64,000 nt of DNA from the NCBI GenBank assembly GCA_964304625.1, contig OZ199838.1, positions 5,704,001 to 5,768,000 of the forward strand, read 5' to 3'. Of this stretch, positions 1-11,954 are shown one piece after another. The position numbers were made by a program, and so were the translations under genes. The stretch comes from Kudoa neothunni (lineage: Eukaryota > Cnidaria). The notes below the pieces were generated by a model. That model did no database searches, was not told the DNA's origin, and saw only the letters and a list, made by a program, of their open reading frames with translations. The first letter of the stretch is position 1; every line of letters begins with the position of its first letter.

Positions 1-1206
1 AGGAAGATGCCCCTTTAGGCAATATATGCCTAAAAACCGGCGAAATATGGTATTAAATTTTTTCTCATGGCTGATCCCGTTGAAAAATATGTCCTCAATA
101 TTCCTCCTTATCTCGGGAAAATGGCGAAAACGCTACTAGAAGTGTTGGAGTTGGCGAAAGCGTTGTTCTTTCACTTGCATCTCCATTGTACAATTCTGGG
201 AGGAACATTGTTGCGGATAATTTTTTTTCGTCGCTATCACTGGCATCAAAGTTGCTGCAAAAACGCCTTACTTATCTTGGAACTATAAGGAATAATAAGA
301 GGGATTTGCATCCATGTGTGCTTCCATCAAGGAACAGGGCGTTGCATAGTACCTTATTTCTCTTCCATGAGAAAAACATGATAACGTCATATGTTCCCAA
401 GAAAGGAAAGGCCGTTAATTTTCTATCGACAGGAACAAATAACACCAACGTAGGAAATCTACAAAATGACAGAAAACCACACGTTATAGAGCACTACAAT
501 AGCACTAAAGGTGGGGTCGATACTGTCGACAGGATGATATCTTCAGTATCCGTTCGTAGGTTCTGCAGAAGATGGCCAGTCGTCGTATTTTATATGATTG
601 ACATATCATTAATCAACGCCTTCTGCATCTATAAAAACATTTTTAAGGAAAATCCCCCAAAAAGAAGAGTTTTTTTAAAAGAAATGGCAGAATTATTGTA
701 CAGGCCACTTCTTAGTAGAAGTACTAAAATTGAAAAAGTAGTCAAAAGGACTCTTACATCCAATAAAAATAAACATAATGTTCCTTCAAATTCGAAATCG
801 CAATCTAGATGCCAATTATGTCCCCGAAAAAACGATAAAAAACGACCTTATGCTGCGAAATCTGTCAACGATATTATTGCAAAGATCACTCATCAAAAAT
901 CTGTTCTGATTGCTCAAAATAAACAATTAATTTGATTATATATTATTTTTTATTTATTCGTCTACTTATGCTTACAAAAAATACGTATTTCATTCGCAGG
1001 ACGCATTTATACAAGTTTTTGAACAATGCGCGAAATCTTCCGATAGGATTAAAATGGGCTTAATGATGTCAATATTCTGTATTTTCCTTGAAATCTGTTC
1101 GTATGAATTTTTTATAACTTTGCGTATTACTTTATATTAATTTTACAAATAAAGTAATCAAAAAAAATCTGGGGTTAAATCTACCCCAATGTCATTAGAG
1201 GGTTAA
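1..1206 (+). pseudogene. piggyBac transposase remnant with its 3' element end
   Basis: This is the C-terminal half of a piggyBac (DDE_Tnp_1_7) transposase, already under way at the window edge. The 186-935 frame holds the hallmark NSGRNIVADNFFSS, then LTYLGTIRNNKR, and the catalytic-region motif KGGVDTVDRM followed by RRWPVVVFYMIDISLINA. A Cys-rich tail (CQLCPRK) resembles the piggyBac RING-like C-terminal domain. The upstream part (KYGIKFFLMAD, about 50-96, and VEKYVLNIPPYLGK) is in other frames, so at least two frameshifts separate it. The downstream flank ends ...CATTAGAGGG followed by TTAA at 1203-1206, matching the piggyBac end and its TTAA target. A 17-nt imperfect palindrome of the form GGGGT...ACCCC sits just inside (1171-1187). 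The gene is clearly dead. Family assignment is from the motifs; activity loss is seen directly. Confidence 0.85.
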
Positions 1207-2651
1207 TAATCATTCAAAATTTGTGCTCACTTCGACATGATGAGCAATTTTAGCCCTATCTTTGGCATTAACAATCTCGTATTTTCTCTTATTAGAATTA
1301 TTATTTTCAATTTGATCACGCATGCTTTTATGGTCATAACTGGAGAAAACGTGAAAATGTGTGTGCAATTTGCATCTTGATCGTGAAATACTGTAATAAG
1401 CGTTCATTGGTCACCTCCAGGTATTCGAGGGTTAATCGTAAACTAGAGAATATTTTTGATTAGACAACATAATTACAAACTACTATATAGTTTTAATATT
1501 TGATGCAAACTAGAATTATTACTGGTTTCATTAGGAAATACAATTAGAACTAGTGTTTATTCATTATCAAAGTGATAGATATCGAAAGAATAAAACACGT
1601 ATTAAAGCTTTAAAGGTGATCATAATTCCAGCTCACCAAGCGAATTTCGGAAATACGTTCCGGAAACTAAACATTCAAAATTAAAAGAAATTTGCCTCAA
1701 GCTTGTTTCTATGTTTGGAACAGCTTATTGTTGTGAGTTTGTTTACTTAACGATGACGTTTGTAAAATCGAAGCATCGCAAATCCTTCACAAACAAACAC
1801 ACCTGACGGAACCAATTCGTTCATCGATAACAATATACGAACCAGATTACAGTCAGCTCACTTATATGGAAACATAAAAAATATGTAACATTAGAAAACA
1901 ATTTCTAAACAATATTTTTCCAAATAATTCAATTCTTGTGTTATTACTTCATTTGTAAATATTTAATTTTATATTTTGGCACATCACCATACATGATTAA
2001 ATATGAAAAATATTTTACTATTTTTGCGACCCTTTCCATAGAGAAAAAGTTTCCTGGATCATTACCTACTTATTTTCTTTTTCGGGAAAACCATCATAAA
2101 TTTTATCTGTAAAAATTTTATGTAAGTTTTTGGGAGAATAACTGAATAAGAAAAAAATTAAAAAACGTTTATTTATAATTCTACATCATTTTTTCTTAAT
2201 ATTTTCTAAAAAATTTTCAATGGTGTTAATTTTAAATAAGGAAGTGGTACATAAATGATTTTAATGTCTTGTGGCTCTTGAAGATTTGGTCAACCTTAAA
2301 GTTAGCTTCCGATCTTCGAAAGTCTGGCCACCCCTGTTGTATAGAGACCTAACTGTATCACTTTCACATAAAAAACCTCCACCACATTTCCAGGATTAAA
2401 AACGATATTTTATGAGTTTCGTACACTGAAAAATTTGAACAAATTTTTATTATAAGAAAAAATTCTGCACAGGCACGTTTCCCACGCTCACATATTCTGA
2501 CATTACAATTTGGACGCATATCACACTTTACAATAAATACAACATGCCCAGGTCAACAGAAACAGCTTTTCTACGAAACAGATGTTAAAATAAATAATGA
2601 TCTTGTTTTTGCCAGTACATCTTGTGATAAGAATAGAGAAGCATGAGTAAT
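1207..2651. other. Intergenic AT-rich stretch
   Basis: No gene is recognised here. A second GAGGG-TTAA string at 1427-1435 could be another piggyBac-type end, but no partner end is visible. Around 2283-2340 a string reading TCTGGCCACCCCTGTTG resembles the terminal repeat of hAT-type MITEs (reverse complement of a CAGGGGTGGCCAGA start). No coding remnant accompanies it. Confidence 0.4.
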
Positions 2652-3988
2652 TTAAGTTTCTCCGGTCAACCCGAAAAGCATCAAAATGTAAGTATAAAGC
2701 GTGATCAGATCAATGTATAGTGTTATAGCTCCAAGCACATAACAGTCAACGGGTAATTCATGACGTTTGCCGCCAACGATCATTTGTGTATCGAAAACAA
2801 TGTACTAGATTGGAGCAACCAGTTTATTAAGGATGATCAATAAAAATTCAATTACCAGGCAGCATACTAAGGATCCAATTGCCGCATAGATAATAAAGAC
2901 AACTCTGTCCCTGAAAAAGATTGCTAGTATACCGAAAAAAAGTAGACACAACGAGACAACCATCAAATACGGTGCCCAACCGGTGAAATCATACTAAATC
3001 AAATTAATTCATTTGGTAGTTGAAATAAAACGATACTTTGGTTTGAGATGCAAACGCTATCAAAGCTACTACAATAATCTAAAACGTTGTGTCATTTCAC
3101 CTAATGACTCTTTCAAACAAATATAAACTCACAAATGTAACAGCGACAGCATATATCACGTATTTAGCATCATACAACCTAAAATATAATCATCGATACT
3201 GAAAATAATACAGAAATGATATACGATGAGACATAGGCAACTAATATTGAATAACCCAAAGTCTATAGTTAAAAAATCACAAAGTTAGTTGTGGGTTTTA
3301 AGGTTTGAATTATAAATAATAATATAATCATACAAATATGAATAATAGTATCATGTTGGTGGGGAATTTTTTACTAAACCAATATAACAACCTAATAGAT
3401 AGCCAAATAAACTGATATGTTACGTGACTTGTGGGAAACATGTAAAGACTAGTAGAATTGGAAATGTGACAATTCTAAATAAAAAATTTATTACGATTTA
3501 TGAACAAATATATAAAGAATATTCTAGTGATCAATTATGAACCGGATTGAATCGTGAAAAATTAAATGTTGTAATATTATTCGATTCTACGTACAGAGAC
3601 ACGTAAAGCAACCATGGGTTGGAACGGGCGTAAGTCTTTACACTCTCACTATCGAGGATATAAATGTGACGACTATTTTACAAAATACCATAACACAAAC
3701 AGACACACAAATCCAGCTGTGATAGCAAGTTGAATGGCAACCAACCCAAAAACCTAATATCATAATCGTATTTAAACAATATAGTTCTCTGATAACAGAG
3801 ATCGTTTTAGTCCACATAATTGAGAAAATATATACCTTCCTTACAAATCCTATCAAAACATTTATTTTTATTACAATCTATTAATACGACCAAATACTGT
3901 GTCGTATTTTGATATCGGTATCTTTTGTTAAAATATCTGTTCCATCAACATCAACGTAAGAGTTGAAATTTTGAAAATTATCATCCAT
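2652..3988 (-). CDS. Lifeguard/TMBIM family membrane protein (11 exons)
   Basis: Splicing gives a 243-residue multi-pass membrane protein of the transmembrane BAX-inhibitor-motif (lifeguard) family, known as ER/Golgi/plasma-membrane calcium-leak and anti-apoptotic proteins. Exons on the minus strand: 3898-3988, 3836-3849, 3689-3753, 3595-3648, 3424-3474, 3334-3373, 3225-3262, 3133-3178, 3037-3078, 2856-2993 and 2652-2804. All ten introns are GT-AG, 40-120 nt, and every junction keeps frame (732 nt in total). Family motifs in order are FVRKVFGLVAIQLAITAGFV, SNPWLLYVSL, KKFPTNMILL, SLYDAKYV, KYDFTGWAPYL, IVFDTQMIVGGKRHE and the closing LYIDLITLYTYILMLFG. The conserved acidic residues of the FDTQ and YIDL motifs, which form the pH/calcium sensor in the family, are kept. 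The start ATG at 3988 gives a short acidic N-terminus. The second exon is only 14 nt. The member (LFG1-4) cannot be fixed by eye. Confidence 0.92.
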
Positions 3989-4917
3989 AACGCTGCAAGA
4001 ATTTACCTATAATGTGTAATCCGTAAATTTAATCGACCATATCCGACTAATGATATCGGATAGTGGTGGTTTCCCGTGGTGATTTTTGTTATCTCAACGA
4101 ATTAAATTATTAAAAATATAAATGTATTCCATTTATAACTGTTGCAATCATTTAAAGCTAAAAATATTGGCCTTATGAGTTTAAGATGATTACACAATTT
4201 TGATCGTATCGACAATGGATTATAGGGAGTGTTATTCACAGAGATGCGTCTTTTTGATTGATACAATAACATTAGGATACGTTTTAAATCAATTTGGAAA
4301 TTTGTTTACGTTATCGCTGCATTTGTATTCAATCTAAAACGCTACGTGTAGCCAAACCTGAACCCTTGCATATGATTTTCGAAAATTAATGCGATAATTT
4401 TTTTTGTGCTATTATAAAGCTCATTCCAAATAGACATTGTTTTTAGAGGTACATAATATTTGTGTCAGTGATTCCACAAATTTTTAATCAAACGACCCAT
4501 TTTTGACCTTTGTAAGTCACCAGGAAACAGAAAATGTAAAAAATAGTTATAGAGCATATTATTAAAGAAATTTTTCAATTATGATATGTAAACAAGTATA
4601 AGACTAATTTTAAATAGTTTGGTGTTCATCCCTGGCCACAAAATAGCTAATCGACGACTGAATGATATCATGATCAAACATATAGTTAGGTAGGAAGCTT
4701 CATAAACCTACAATCGATCTGTTATTGTTAGTGATACAGATTGTCTAAATTGTATCGAATTGAAACTCCACCAGAAGGTTGCACTATAATTATTTCATAG
4801 TTATAGTATACAGATAACACCCATCGAATGAAATAGCCATAGAAACTTTGGTCTTGTTTCTAAGAATCCACTTCAATTAATCCTCAACCCTCCAAACAAG
4901 ACAAAGTTGCTTATAAA
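3989..4917. other. Intergenic region upstream of the lifeguard gene
   Basis: AT-rich non-coding sequence that must contain the lifeguard promoter, since the gene reads away from here on the minus strand. No coding segment, RNA gene or repeat is recognised. Confidence 0.5.
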
Positions 4918-5258
4918 TAGGGATCGTAATTTCCGATTAAAATCGATGTTATTTGTCGAATTTTAAAAAAAAATTGGACGTTTATTTTCCAGGAGAATGC
5001 GAAATCTCCCGAATAACCTAAAAGAAGTAGTAATTGGAGAGAAATTGATATTTTTTGTTGAATGGATCTATATAGGGATAGCAAAAATGGCAAAATTGTG
5101 AAATGATAGTTTCTGTTATTGTTCTCAACGTTCTTCTACTATCGTTATTTTATAACAAACTTTTCTGCGAAAAACTTGCCCCAACTCGTTTCAATGTTCC
5201 GGTCGCGCGCATGCGCGCGACCGGTCAACAAAAATAAACTAGGAAACTACCATCCCTA
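4918..5258. mobile_element. hAT-type MITE with GC-rich 26-bp palindrome
   Basis: A 341-bp segment bounded by inverted ends: TAGGGATCGTAATTTCC at 4918 and the reverse complement of TAGGGATGGTAGTTTCC ending at 5258. The ends match the termini of the 17073-17673 element and resemble those of the autonomous hAT copy at 6065-7923. There is no coding capacity. Positions 5199-5224 form a perfect 26-bp palindrome, almost pure GC in an AT-rich genome. The flanking 8-mers (CTTATAAA and CTATACAC) match poorly, so a target duplication is not convincing. Confidence 0.6.
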
Positions 5259-6056
5259 CTATACACCGCGTTGTTTTTATGGCCCAATAAAGTCTATTTT
5301 TTTATTTAAATCATATTTTTCAAAAATTGTACATTAAAAAATTCTATCGAGTAAATATGGAAAAAATCTAAAGGTATTGCGTCAGATATGTCTGTTAATT
5401 GCGTACGATTCGCCGAATTGTGTTTTTCCGAGCATAAGCTGAGATTAAGTTAGTTTAAGTACTCTTAATAATAAAATAAAATATTCTATATATCGTTTTG
5501 ATATATTTTATTCTCAATGTTCAAGTAAAATTTTAATGAACGAAAGAAAAAATTCTGTTTCCATGGAGCTCTATTTGAATATTCTTTCAAAAATATTTTC
5601 AACTTGTTTTAAGGATTTTAATCTAGTTAAAATCAAATTTAAAGTAATTCTAGCGAATTATAACTAAGGTTGATAATTTTTGACGTTTGTTTTTTCCAAA
5701 TCGACAGTTTTTATCGACTGAAATAACAAAAATTCATAATTTACAAAAAACTAGACTGTAGAACTTTAATTTTAGTTTTAACTGACCATTAAATCATGCA
5801 TTTAGAACATTGTTAGGCGCCCATCACAAAGATTGATCCTTTCTTTTCCAAACATATCTCGCAATCTTGAGAAACTCCTTTCAGCATCAATGGAGGAAGC
5901 TTGTAACATCGATGTCAATATATCTTGACAAAGTCTCGAAAGGGTGGGACGAGCTTTCCGTACTTTACTTCAGGAATCAATATTTGAGGGTCGAGTTGAA
6001 TATTTTATCATTTTTCATAAATCTGCGTTTTTACCTATCAAAGCTCTAAATTCTAG
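5259..6056. other. Intergenic AT-rich stretch
   Basis: Non-coding by inspection. Short reading frames here have no recognisable motif and AT-driven composition. Confidence 0.4.
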
Positions 6057-6064
6057 ATTATAAG

Positions 6065-7923
6065 TAGGGTTTGCAATTTTCGACGTTTATTTTAAGAATA
6101 AAAAAGACAATTTTTATCGGAGACTAAAAAACAAAGTTTTATAGAATACAAATAATTATTTTGAGTAACTACTAGTTAAAATAGAGATGGACCGTTAAAA
6201 TGAAGCATCGAAACCATTGAAGCGCGTTTATTTGAGAGTTTCATTCGTTTTTTTCGAATTATATAATTTAATTTCGAAAAGCTTCGTTCTACAGCGATAG
6301 ATGAAATGGGTAATGCCAACAAATTCAACGTAAGTTCTGACAGCAATGGGCAAATATTGGATCTTTCCTTCCAAAAGTCTGTAGTGATAGAAGGATGATT
6401 TGGATCCATAATTGCCTTATAAAGGAAATTATATTCATCTTTAAGGATAACTTTGTCTTTAGCACCTATTGAATAACAAAGATCATCAATATGTATATTT
6501 TCAATCGATAATGGCGTTGCTGGATCAATGCTTTTGATTGTTTTAAAGAAAGTGGCTGATGGAAAACAATCATTAATACTATTTGATATAAAATCATGGA
6601 TTTTCTCGATGATGCTCCCGCGAAAAGATTCAATTTTATTGATAAGATTTGTTCTAATTTCAAATGGAAGAAGTCCAAGATTATCTTTGTGATCATTCAG
6701 AAAATTTTTCTTCATTTCAAAATCATTAAATCCAGTCGAACATATTTGAAAAACAAAAATTATCGTTAGTTTCAATACGTTTCGAAATTTCAACCAACGG
6801 CGTAAGTTCATCAATTAACATAGTGACAGAGTGAAATAAGACATTGATATTCTCAGAATTAATTAGTAGAATTTCATTTAGAAAATCGACAACAGCTAGA
6901 TAATATTCTTTTATTTGCTTTAAGCAATTGTAAAAACTATACCAACGGACATCCATGACACGAGGAATTTCTTTGACGTTTTCCAAATCGTTGTTCTTGA
7001 GATGAACCAGAAATGTTCTCTTTGCATTTCTATTCTTGGGCAGAATAGTTGAAAACTTCAGGCAGAATTTTTTAATATCTAAGAAAAATTCGTCAGTAGC
7101 TTTTCGGACAGCAAGGTGGATAATATGAGAAAAGCATGGAATTCGAATAATATGTGGATACATTGCTTTCAAATCATTGATGAATTTTTTCATGTATGAC
7201 GCTGAATCCGAAATAATAGCGCAACAGTTATCCCATACCAAGTCGTGACGTTTCAGCACGTTTGATAATTGATTAGCAACAATAACAGAATTGCAACTTA
7301 AAATTCTGGATGAATCTAACATAAATATCATTCTTTTATTTGAATGGTGATCGTAATAACAAGCCAACGTGTTGAAAACAGATCTATCATCAAAGTCAGG
7401 CGATTCGTCAATTATCAAACGGAAGCGAACATCTACCATTGCTAGTTTAATTGCGTCTATACTCCTCAAAAATCTCGGGGAAATATGTTTATCGATAAGA
7501 ACTCTTCCATCGGGCAATGATTGTGAATCTGGACAATAATTAAAAAGAAAATTCCTCAATGAACTATCTTTATTGATAGCTTGGAATGAAAGACCATCAA
7601 ATAATACAATCTTTACTAGGTCCATTTCAATTTCGCTTGTGTTGGATCTATCACGATGCAAAATATCTTTGATGGGGATAGCGTTTTTCACATTAGTCTT
7701 CATAGTTGCGTGTTTTTGAGATCCAACATGTTCTTGATTTCTGTTTTGTTTAAGGGGTATAATTAGCCTGCAATATTTGCATGACAACGAGTCTCCCGCA
7801 ACTTCCAAGTCGCTCTATTCAATTAAACAAAATCGGCTTTTTTCGATCGAAAAAAAAAATAAAAACTAGCACGTTTTTTCAAAATCGACGGAAATTGATT
7901 TTAATCGAAACTTACAAACCCTA
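6065..7923 (-). mobile_element. hAT transposon with frameshifted transposase
   Basis: A nearly full-length hAT element of 1859 bp. It begins TAGGGTTTGCAA and ends TTACAAACCCTA, with flanking 8-mers ATTATAAG (6057-6064) and ATTATAAT (7924-7931), a 7/8 match to the expected 8-bp target duplication. The transposase is on the minus strand. The N-terminal part (7808 down to 6726) starts with a Cys2-His zinc finger (CKYC...HVGSQKH), then the RNase H-like region (DESPDFDD, ISDSASYMKKF, CFSHIIHLAV). The C-terminal part (6814 down to 6176) is the hAT dimerisation domain with LPISSIAVERSFSKLNYI. The two parts are in different frames joined near 6730-6810, so one frameshift separates an otherwise well-preserved protein. 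It is therefore a recent but inactive copy. Confidence 0.9.
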
Positions 7924-7931
7924 ATTATAAT

Positions 7932-10568
7932 GTCAATTTACCCATTAATATATTTGATATGGCGCCATTTTAACAATGTAATTTATTTTTACACGTAATC
8001 ACAACACATTACATTTAGATTTTTGTCAAAATATAATTTGTCATAGTTTTAAAATATTTATATATACAATTGAAAAGCAAAGTTTATTTTAATATAATTA
8101 TACATTGATTAATGTTGTGTATTATCTAATAAAATTATTGTTGTCATTATTTATAATTATATAATACATCTACTTAAAGTGAAAAAAATGTATACACTAA
8201 AACATCATTTGTTGTATCTCTTTTTAAAAGATCCAGCTTTAAATATATGAAGATATGGAATAGAATTGAAATTGTAAAGTTGGCATCAACTTGGTGCGCA
8301 TGCACGAAAAAATTGATCGATGTAAGCGTATTGATTATATTAAATCGTCGTTTATAAATTCGATACAAAATAAATTTCCAATGAATTTTAAAGATAGAAT
8401 GAAATTGAACATGTTTATATACTGACGAATGGGATTTTTGTTTAATTCTCATTATTTCCTGTCATTTGATGATATTAGTTGATAAAAAAATTTCTCGACC
8501 ATTTATAATTTTAAATAATTATAATTAGGCATTTATATACGTATATTATCTTAAGACCGTAAAAAAATGACTTGAAAGGTTAACATAATTGCAAAGAATC
8601 GTAATGTATTCTAGCACCCCTTACTTCAAATCGGAAGTGGTCTCATAAATTTGTTACTCTACTCACGCTAAGTAGGTTATATTTTCAAGTGAAATCTTTT
8701 ATCCCAAAATTAAGCAAGTTTTGGTTTCACTAATAAAAAATCCACTTTGATTTATTCAATATTTTTAGAGAATTGATTACTATTAAAGAACTGAGAGTAC
8801 TATTGTTTTATTTCTTATGAATCATACATAACAGTCATTGTTTTGCAACGAATAATTTATTAGAATACCTGAGGGATTATAATAAGTGGTAATTAAATTC
8901 CATTAATTTATCTTATTAGAATCTCCAAGATGGTAATAAATAAAATCTTTATATATTATAAATTACATTTATCTCTAAATAGATTTCTTGTTGAGTTTTA
9001 CTCATAATATTATAGAATTGGCTGAAACAATCTTAACAATATTAAAACTTCAAAGTGTTATTTAATATAACAAATACATTTTCCGTTTTTCAAATAACTA
9101 GTTAAAAATTATCTGTTTGTGTTTAAAATTCGTAATGTGACCAAATAGTTCCGACAAAGAAACACTGAAAGTCTCTAGAGAAAAAATTTAAGGGATTTTT
9201 TTAATCAGAAATAACAATATCACCACAACCTATATTGAAAATACGTATTATTTATCAACTTATTTAAACATGTATCATTTTTAACATAAATTGTATCGTA
9301 AAATTGATTGAATCGCACTTCGTTTAATAGTGGGCGTGCGACTTGATAGTTGGATAAAAATAAGGGCGAGCTACCAACATGTCGTTATCCTTCTACAGTT
9401 AAAGTCGTGACTATTTGTCATCCCCAATTATCCCGTTTACGCAGGCGTAATCCCATATTAACATTCCCGCAACAACACTTATTTTCGTATGCCGAAGCTA
9501 ATTAGTTGTATAGGATATGTGTGTGTTTAACTTTTTACATAAAAGTTTTTCGAATTGACAGGAATAATTATTTGTAGTCACAACGTGCGCTTTTCGGATT
9601 TGAATTGCACTAGGTGATAGACTATTCTTTTTGGATTTTTCTAACATTTCACACACGAGTTAGATTGAGAATGACAAAACATTTTGACAGTAACATAATT
9701 AACATTTAAGGCTATAATGAGGTTTAGCGTGTATTGAGTATATATCTGTTGATTCAAACATATTAAGCTGCGAAAGTTGTTATGATTGATCAAATACCAC
9801 CACGACAGATGTGTAAAACTAGTAATTTAGTTCATTAAAAATTATTGAAGTTTACACGTTAAATCAAATCATAAAAAAAATTGGGATTTCTTATCTATAG
9901 CCAGAAAAGATGTAAACAAATTGGACTAATAAAAACAAGTTTAACTAATAATATTTATTAAGAATGAAATTGTTTCCAATATATCTTAATAATATTAGCT
10001 TGAATCGAAGATTTATGAAATCTAGAATGTTGCTCTCTTAAATAATCATCTAAAACAGGTTAAAAATACTACAAAAAATGAGTAGAATTTGGTGGTAAAT
10101 TCAGCATGTATAAAACGATAATATTTTTAAACGATTGAAATAATTTACTGCGTATTTGGTCCAACCTTTAATATTTAATGTATTTGCTTATTTATTTATG
10201 TTATCGATTGCGGATCACGTGAACAAATAAGTAGCAAATTGTTGAAAGTTAAGCCGCAAACGACTGCTAGTTTTTGGTATGGTGGTTGGCCGAAGTAAAC
10301 TGTTCATATTAATAGTTGGAATAGCCTAGCAACAGTAAACCAAAGTTGAAACACTACAAATATCGATTGTATGAGTTCCACTGCCGAGGATTTGGGAAGG
10401 GGGGCAACATTAACCTCTAACCAAGTATCAAATTTTTTGATTATTTCAACCTAATTCGGTTTGATCCGCCTACGATTCACCGGCTTTTGTTATTTATATT
10501 ATATATGTTACATTTCTAAAAATAATTTGCCGAGATAATTAACTATTATCATCTTGTGATAGACTAAA
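7932..10568. other. Long AT-rich intergenic region
   Basis: About 2.6 kb with no recognisable coding exon, RNA gene or terminal repeat. Short frames such as 8174-8452 (minus) have no known motif and run through AT-rich sequence. Confidence 0.5.
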
Positions 10569-11053
10569 ATGAGTAGCATTTGTAATTTAAAGAGGTTGAC
10601 GAATGATAATCGAGAAAAACCAACGAAAAATCCGCCTGAAAATCAGATACTCGCTCCCAACAGATTTTTCTTCACCGATGTGCATTGCTGGCTGAATTAT
10701 GATAAAAACGTTATATTTTCAGAGCATGAAACCAGCCCCATCTCTAAATATAATTCGTAATTTTTAACAGCTGATAGGTTGATTGTTGATTTTTTCGCTC
10801 GTAAGAAAATGTTCTTCGGAAACTTGTTTGTACACTCCAAAATATCACCATAAAGGTATGTACATATGTTGAAGTTATTAGTGAATATTATTTTAAAATA
10901 CGAAAACCTTCATCTTGAAATTATTTTGTTGACAATTGTTCTTATGTAGACAGGAAACGGTTTGATAAGACCGTCGAAGCGGTTGAACGCAAGATAAGGT
11001 TGATCAACTACGTCAGTTTATGTACAGCTAACGTAGACAATTCTCCTTTGTAG
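10569..11053 (+). CDS. Possible intron-split gene, unknown product
   Basis: I do not recognise the product. Exon 1 opens with ATG at 10569 (MSSICNLKRLTNDNREK) and can be spliced 10756/10806 over a 49-nt GT-AG intron, then 10855/10951 over 95 nt. This yields a continuous hydrophilic product including SSETCLYTPKYHHKDRKRFD. Phases agree at both junctions. The 3' end is not fixed: depending on the last splice it stops near 10997 or 11053, or joins the gene that begins at 11055. No signal peptide or membrane segment is present. The spacing to the next frame suggests that both may be one transcript. Confidence is modest because no family supports it. Confidence 0.35.
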
Positions 11054-11054
11054 A

Positions 11055-11954
11055 ATGTATTTGAACCGTGGAACTGTAAAGAGATCGTCTAATAAAACAG
11101 TCGCAACCGATCACTCAACCATTCAGTCCAATGTGGGAAATAAGGTAAAATTTCTAATCGTTGTGATTATTATTTGGTTGATTGTGTTTGTGCACGACAA
11201 TAGGCATATAGAAAAAAATCCAAAGTTCACTTTTCCACAAAGTACATATGTGTTGGTTGGTAGGCGTGAAAAAATGTAATGGTCTTTTTAAGATTTACCA
11301 CTATGGATGCCAATGAAAAAAATAACCTTTGCTATACTGATGACTGTCGTTCAATTGCAAACCTTGCTTTTAAGTCTAATATATTCTCTATTCCGACCCA
11401 TTCTTCCCCTTGGTCTTTTCTGTGCAAAAAGTATCCGATATGTTCGGCCCGTTTTATAAAATCCCTTAAAAAATTCACATTTCTGGCCGACCAATGTTAC
11501 AATCACACCACAACTGATCCTACCGAAAGATTTTTTATTCAACAAGTATCCATTTATGATCGGATTGTGTTGCATATATTTGACGCGATGTTTTATTGAT
11601 AGCTTAATTTGGTAGCTGTCAATGCGTTACGTCTGACAACAAGTAATAGTGGTGACAACTTGGAGGCGAGGCCTACCATCTGCATGGACACACTTGACAA
11701 TTTTGTGAATGATATCCGTCAAATCTACTTGGTATGTGATTCCTATTGTTAGGTTGTTGGAGGGTGACTACCGATTCGTAATCCGGCTAGGCTTTGATGG
11801 ATTAACAGTTTAACACAGCTTTCCCGCTGTTTCGTCGCTGCGTACGCATTCACAGGATCTTTTAAATTTTAAGATGGTCACTATTTGCACTCCCTCGGTG
11901 GATACGCGGAGAATTAAAGCATTATGTCCATACGTGCTTTTTCTTGTATATTAG
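11055..11954 (+). CDS. Predicted type II single-pass membrane protein, unknown family
   Basis: Four exons (11055-11251, 11293-11566, 11603-11731, 11856-11954) with GT-AG introns of 41, 36 and 124 nt keep frame throughout and give about 232 residues. The first roughly 30 residues are basic and cytoplasmic-looking, followed by a strong membrane anchor (KVKFLIVVIIIWLIVFV) and an ectodomain containing several cysteines (LCYTDDCRSIANLAF, SSPWSFLCKKYP). The arrangement (short basic tail, anchor, then a CxxxxC motif) recalls the N-terminus of neprilysin-type (M13) peptidases, but no HExxH zinc site is present, so that comparison is weak. The 3' end could extend if a 30-nt intron at 11934 is used. 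The last exon has an inverted copy at about 13190-13335. Confidence 0.45.

Noticed and set aside
3638-3856. Minus-strand frame of 72 codons as a separate gene
   Set aside because: It reads through two introns of the lifeguard gene; splicing at GT-AG sites gives the family sequence instead.
4911-5093. Minus-strand 60-codon frame
   Set aside because: It lies within a MITE and starts near its terminal repeat; no coding evidence.
5199-5224. Restriction-like or CRISPR-type palindrome
   Set aside because: It is a single palindrome inside a MITE; there is no repeat array and no bacterial context.
11055-11600. Neprilysin (M13) peptidase
   Set aside because: Only the anchor and a CxxxxC pair fit; no HExxH or downstream zinc ligand and the protein is far too short.
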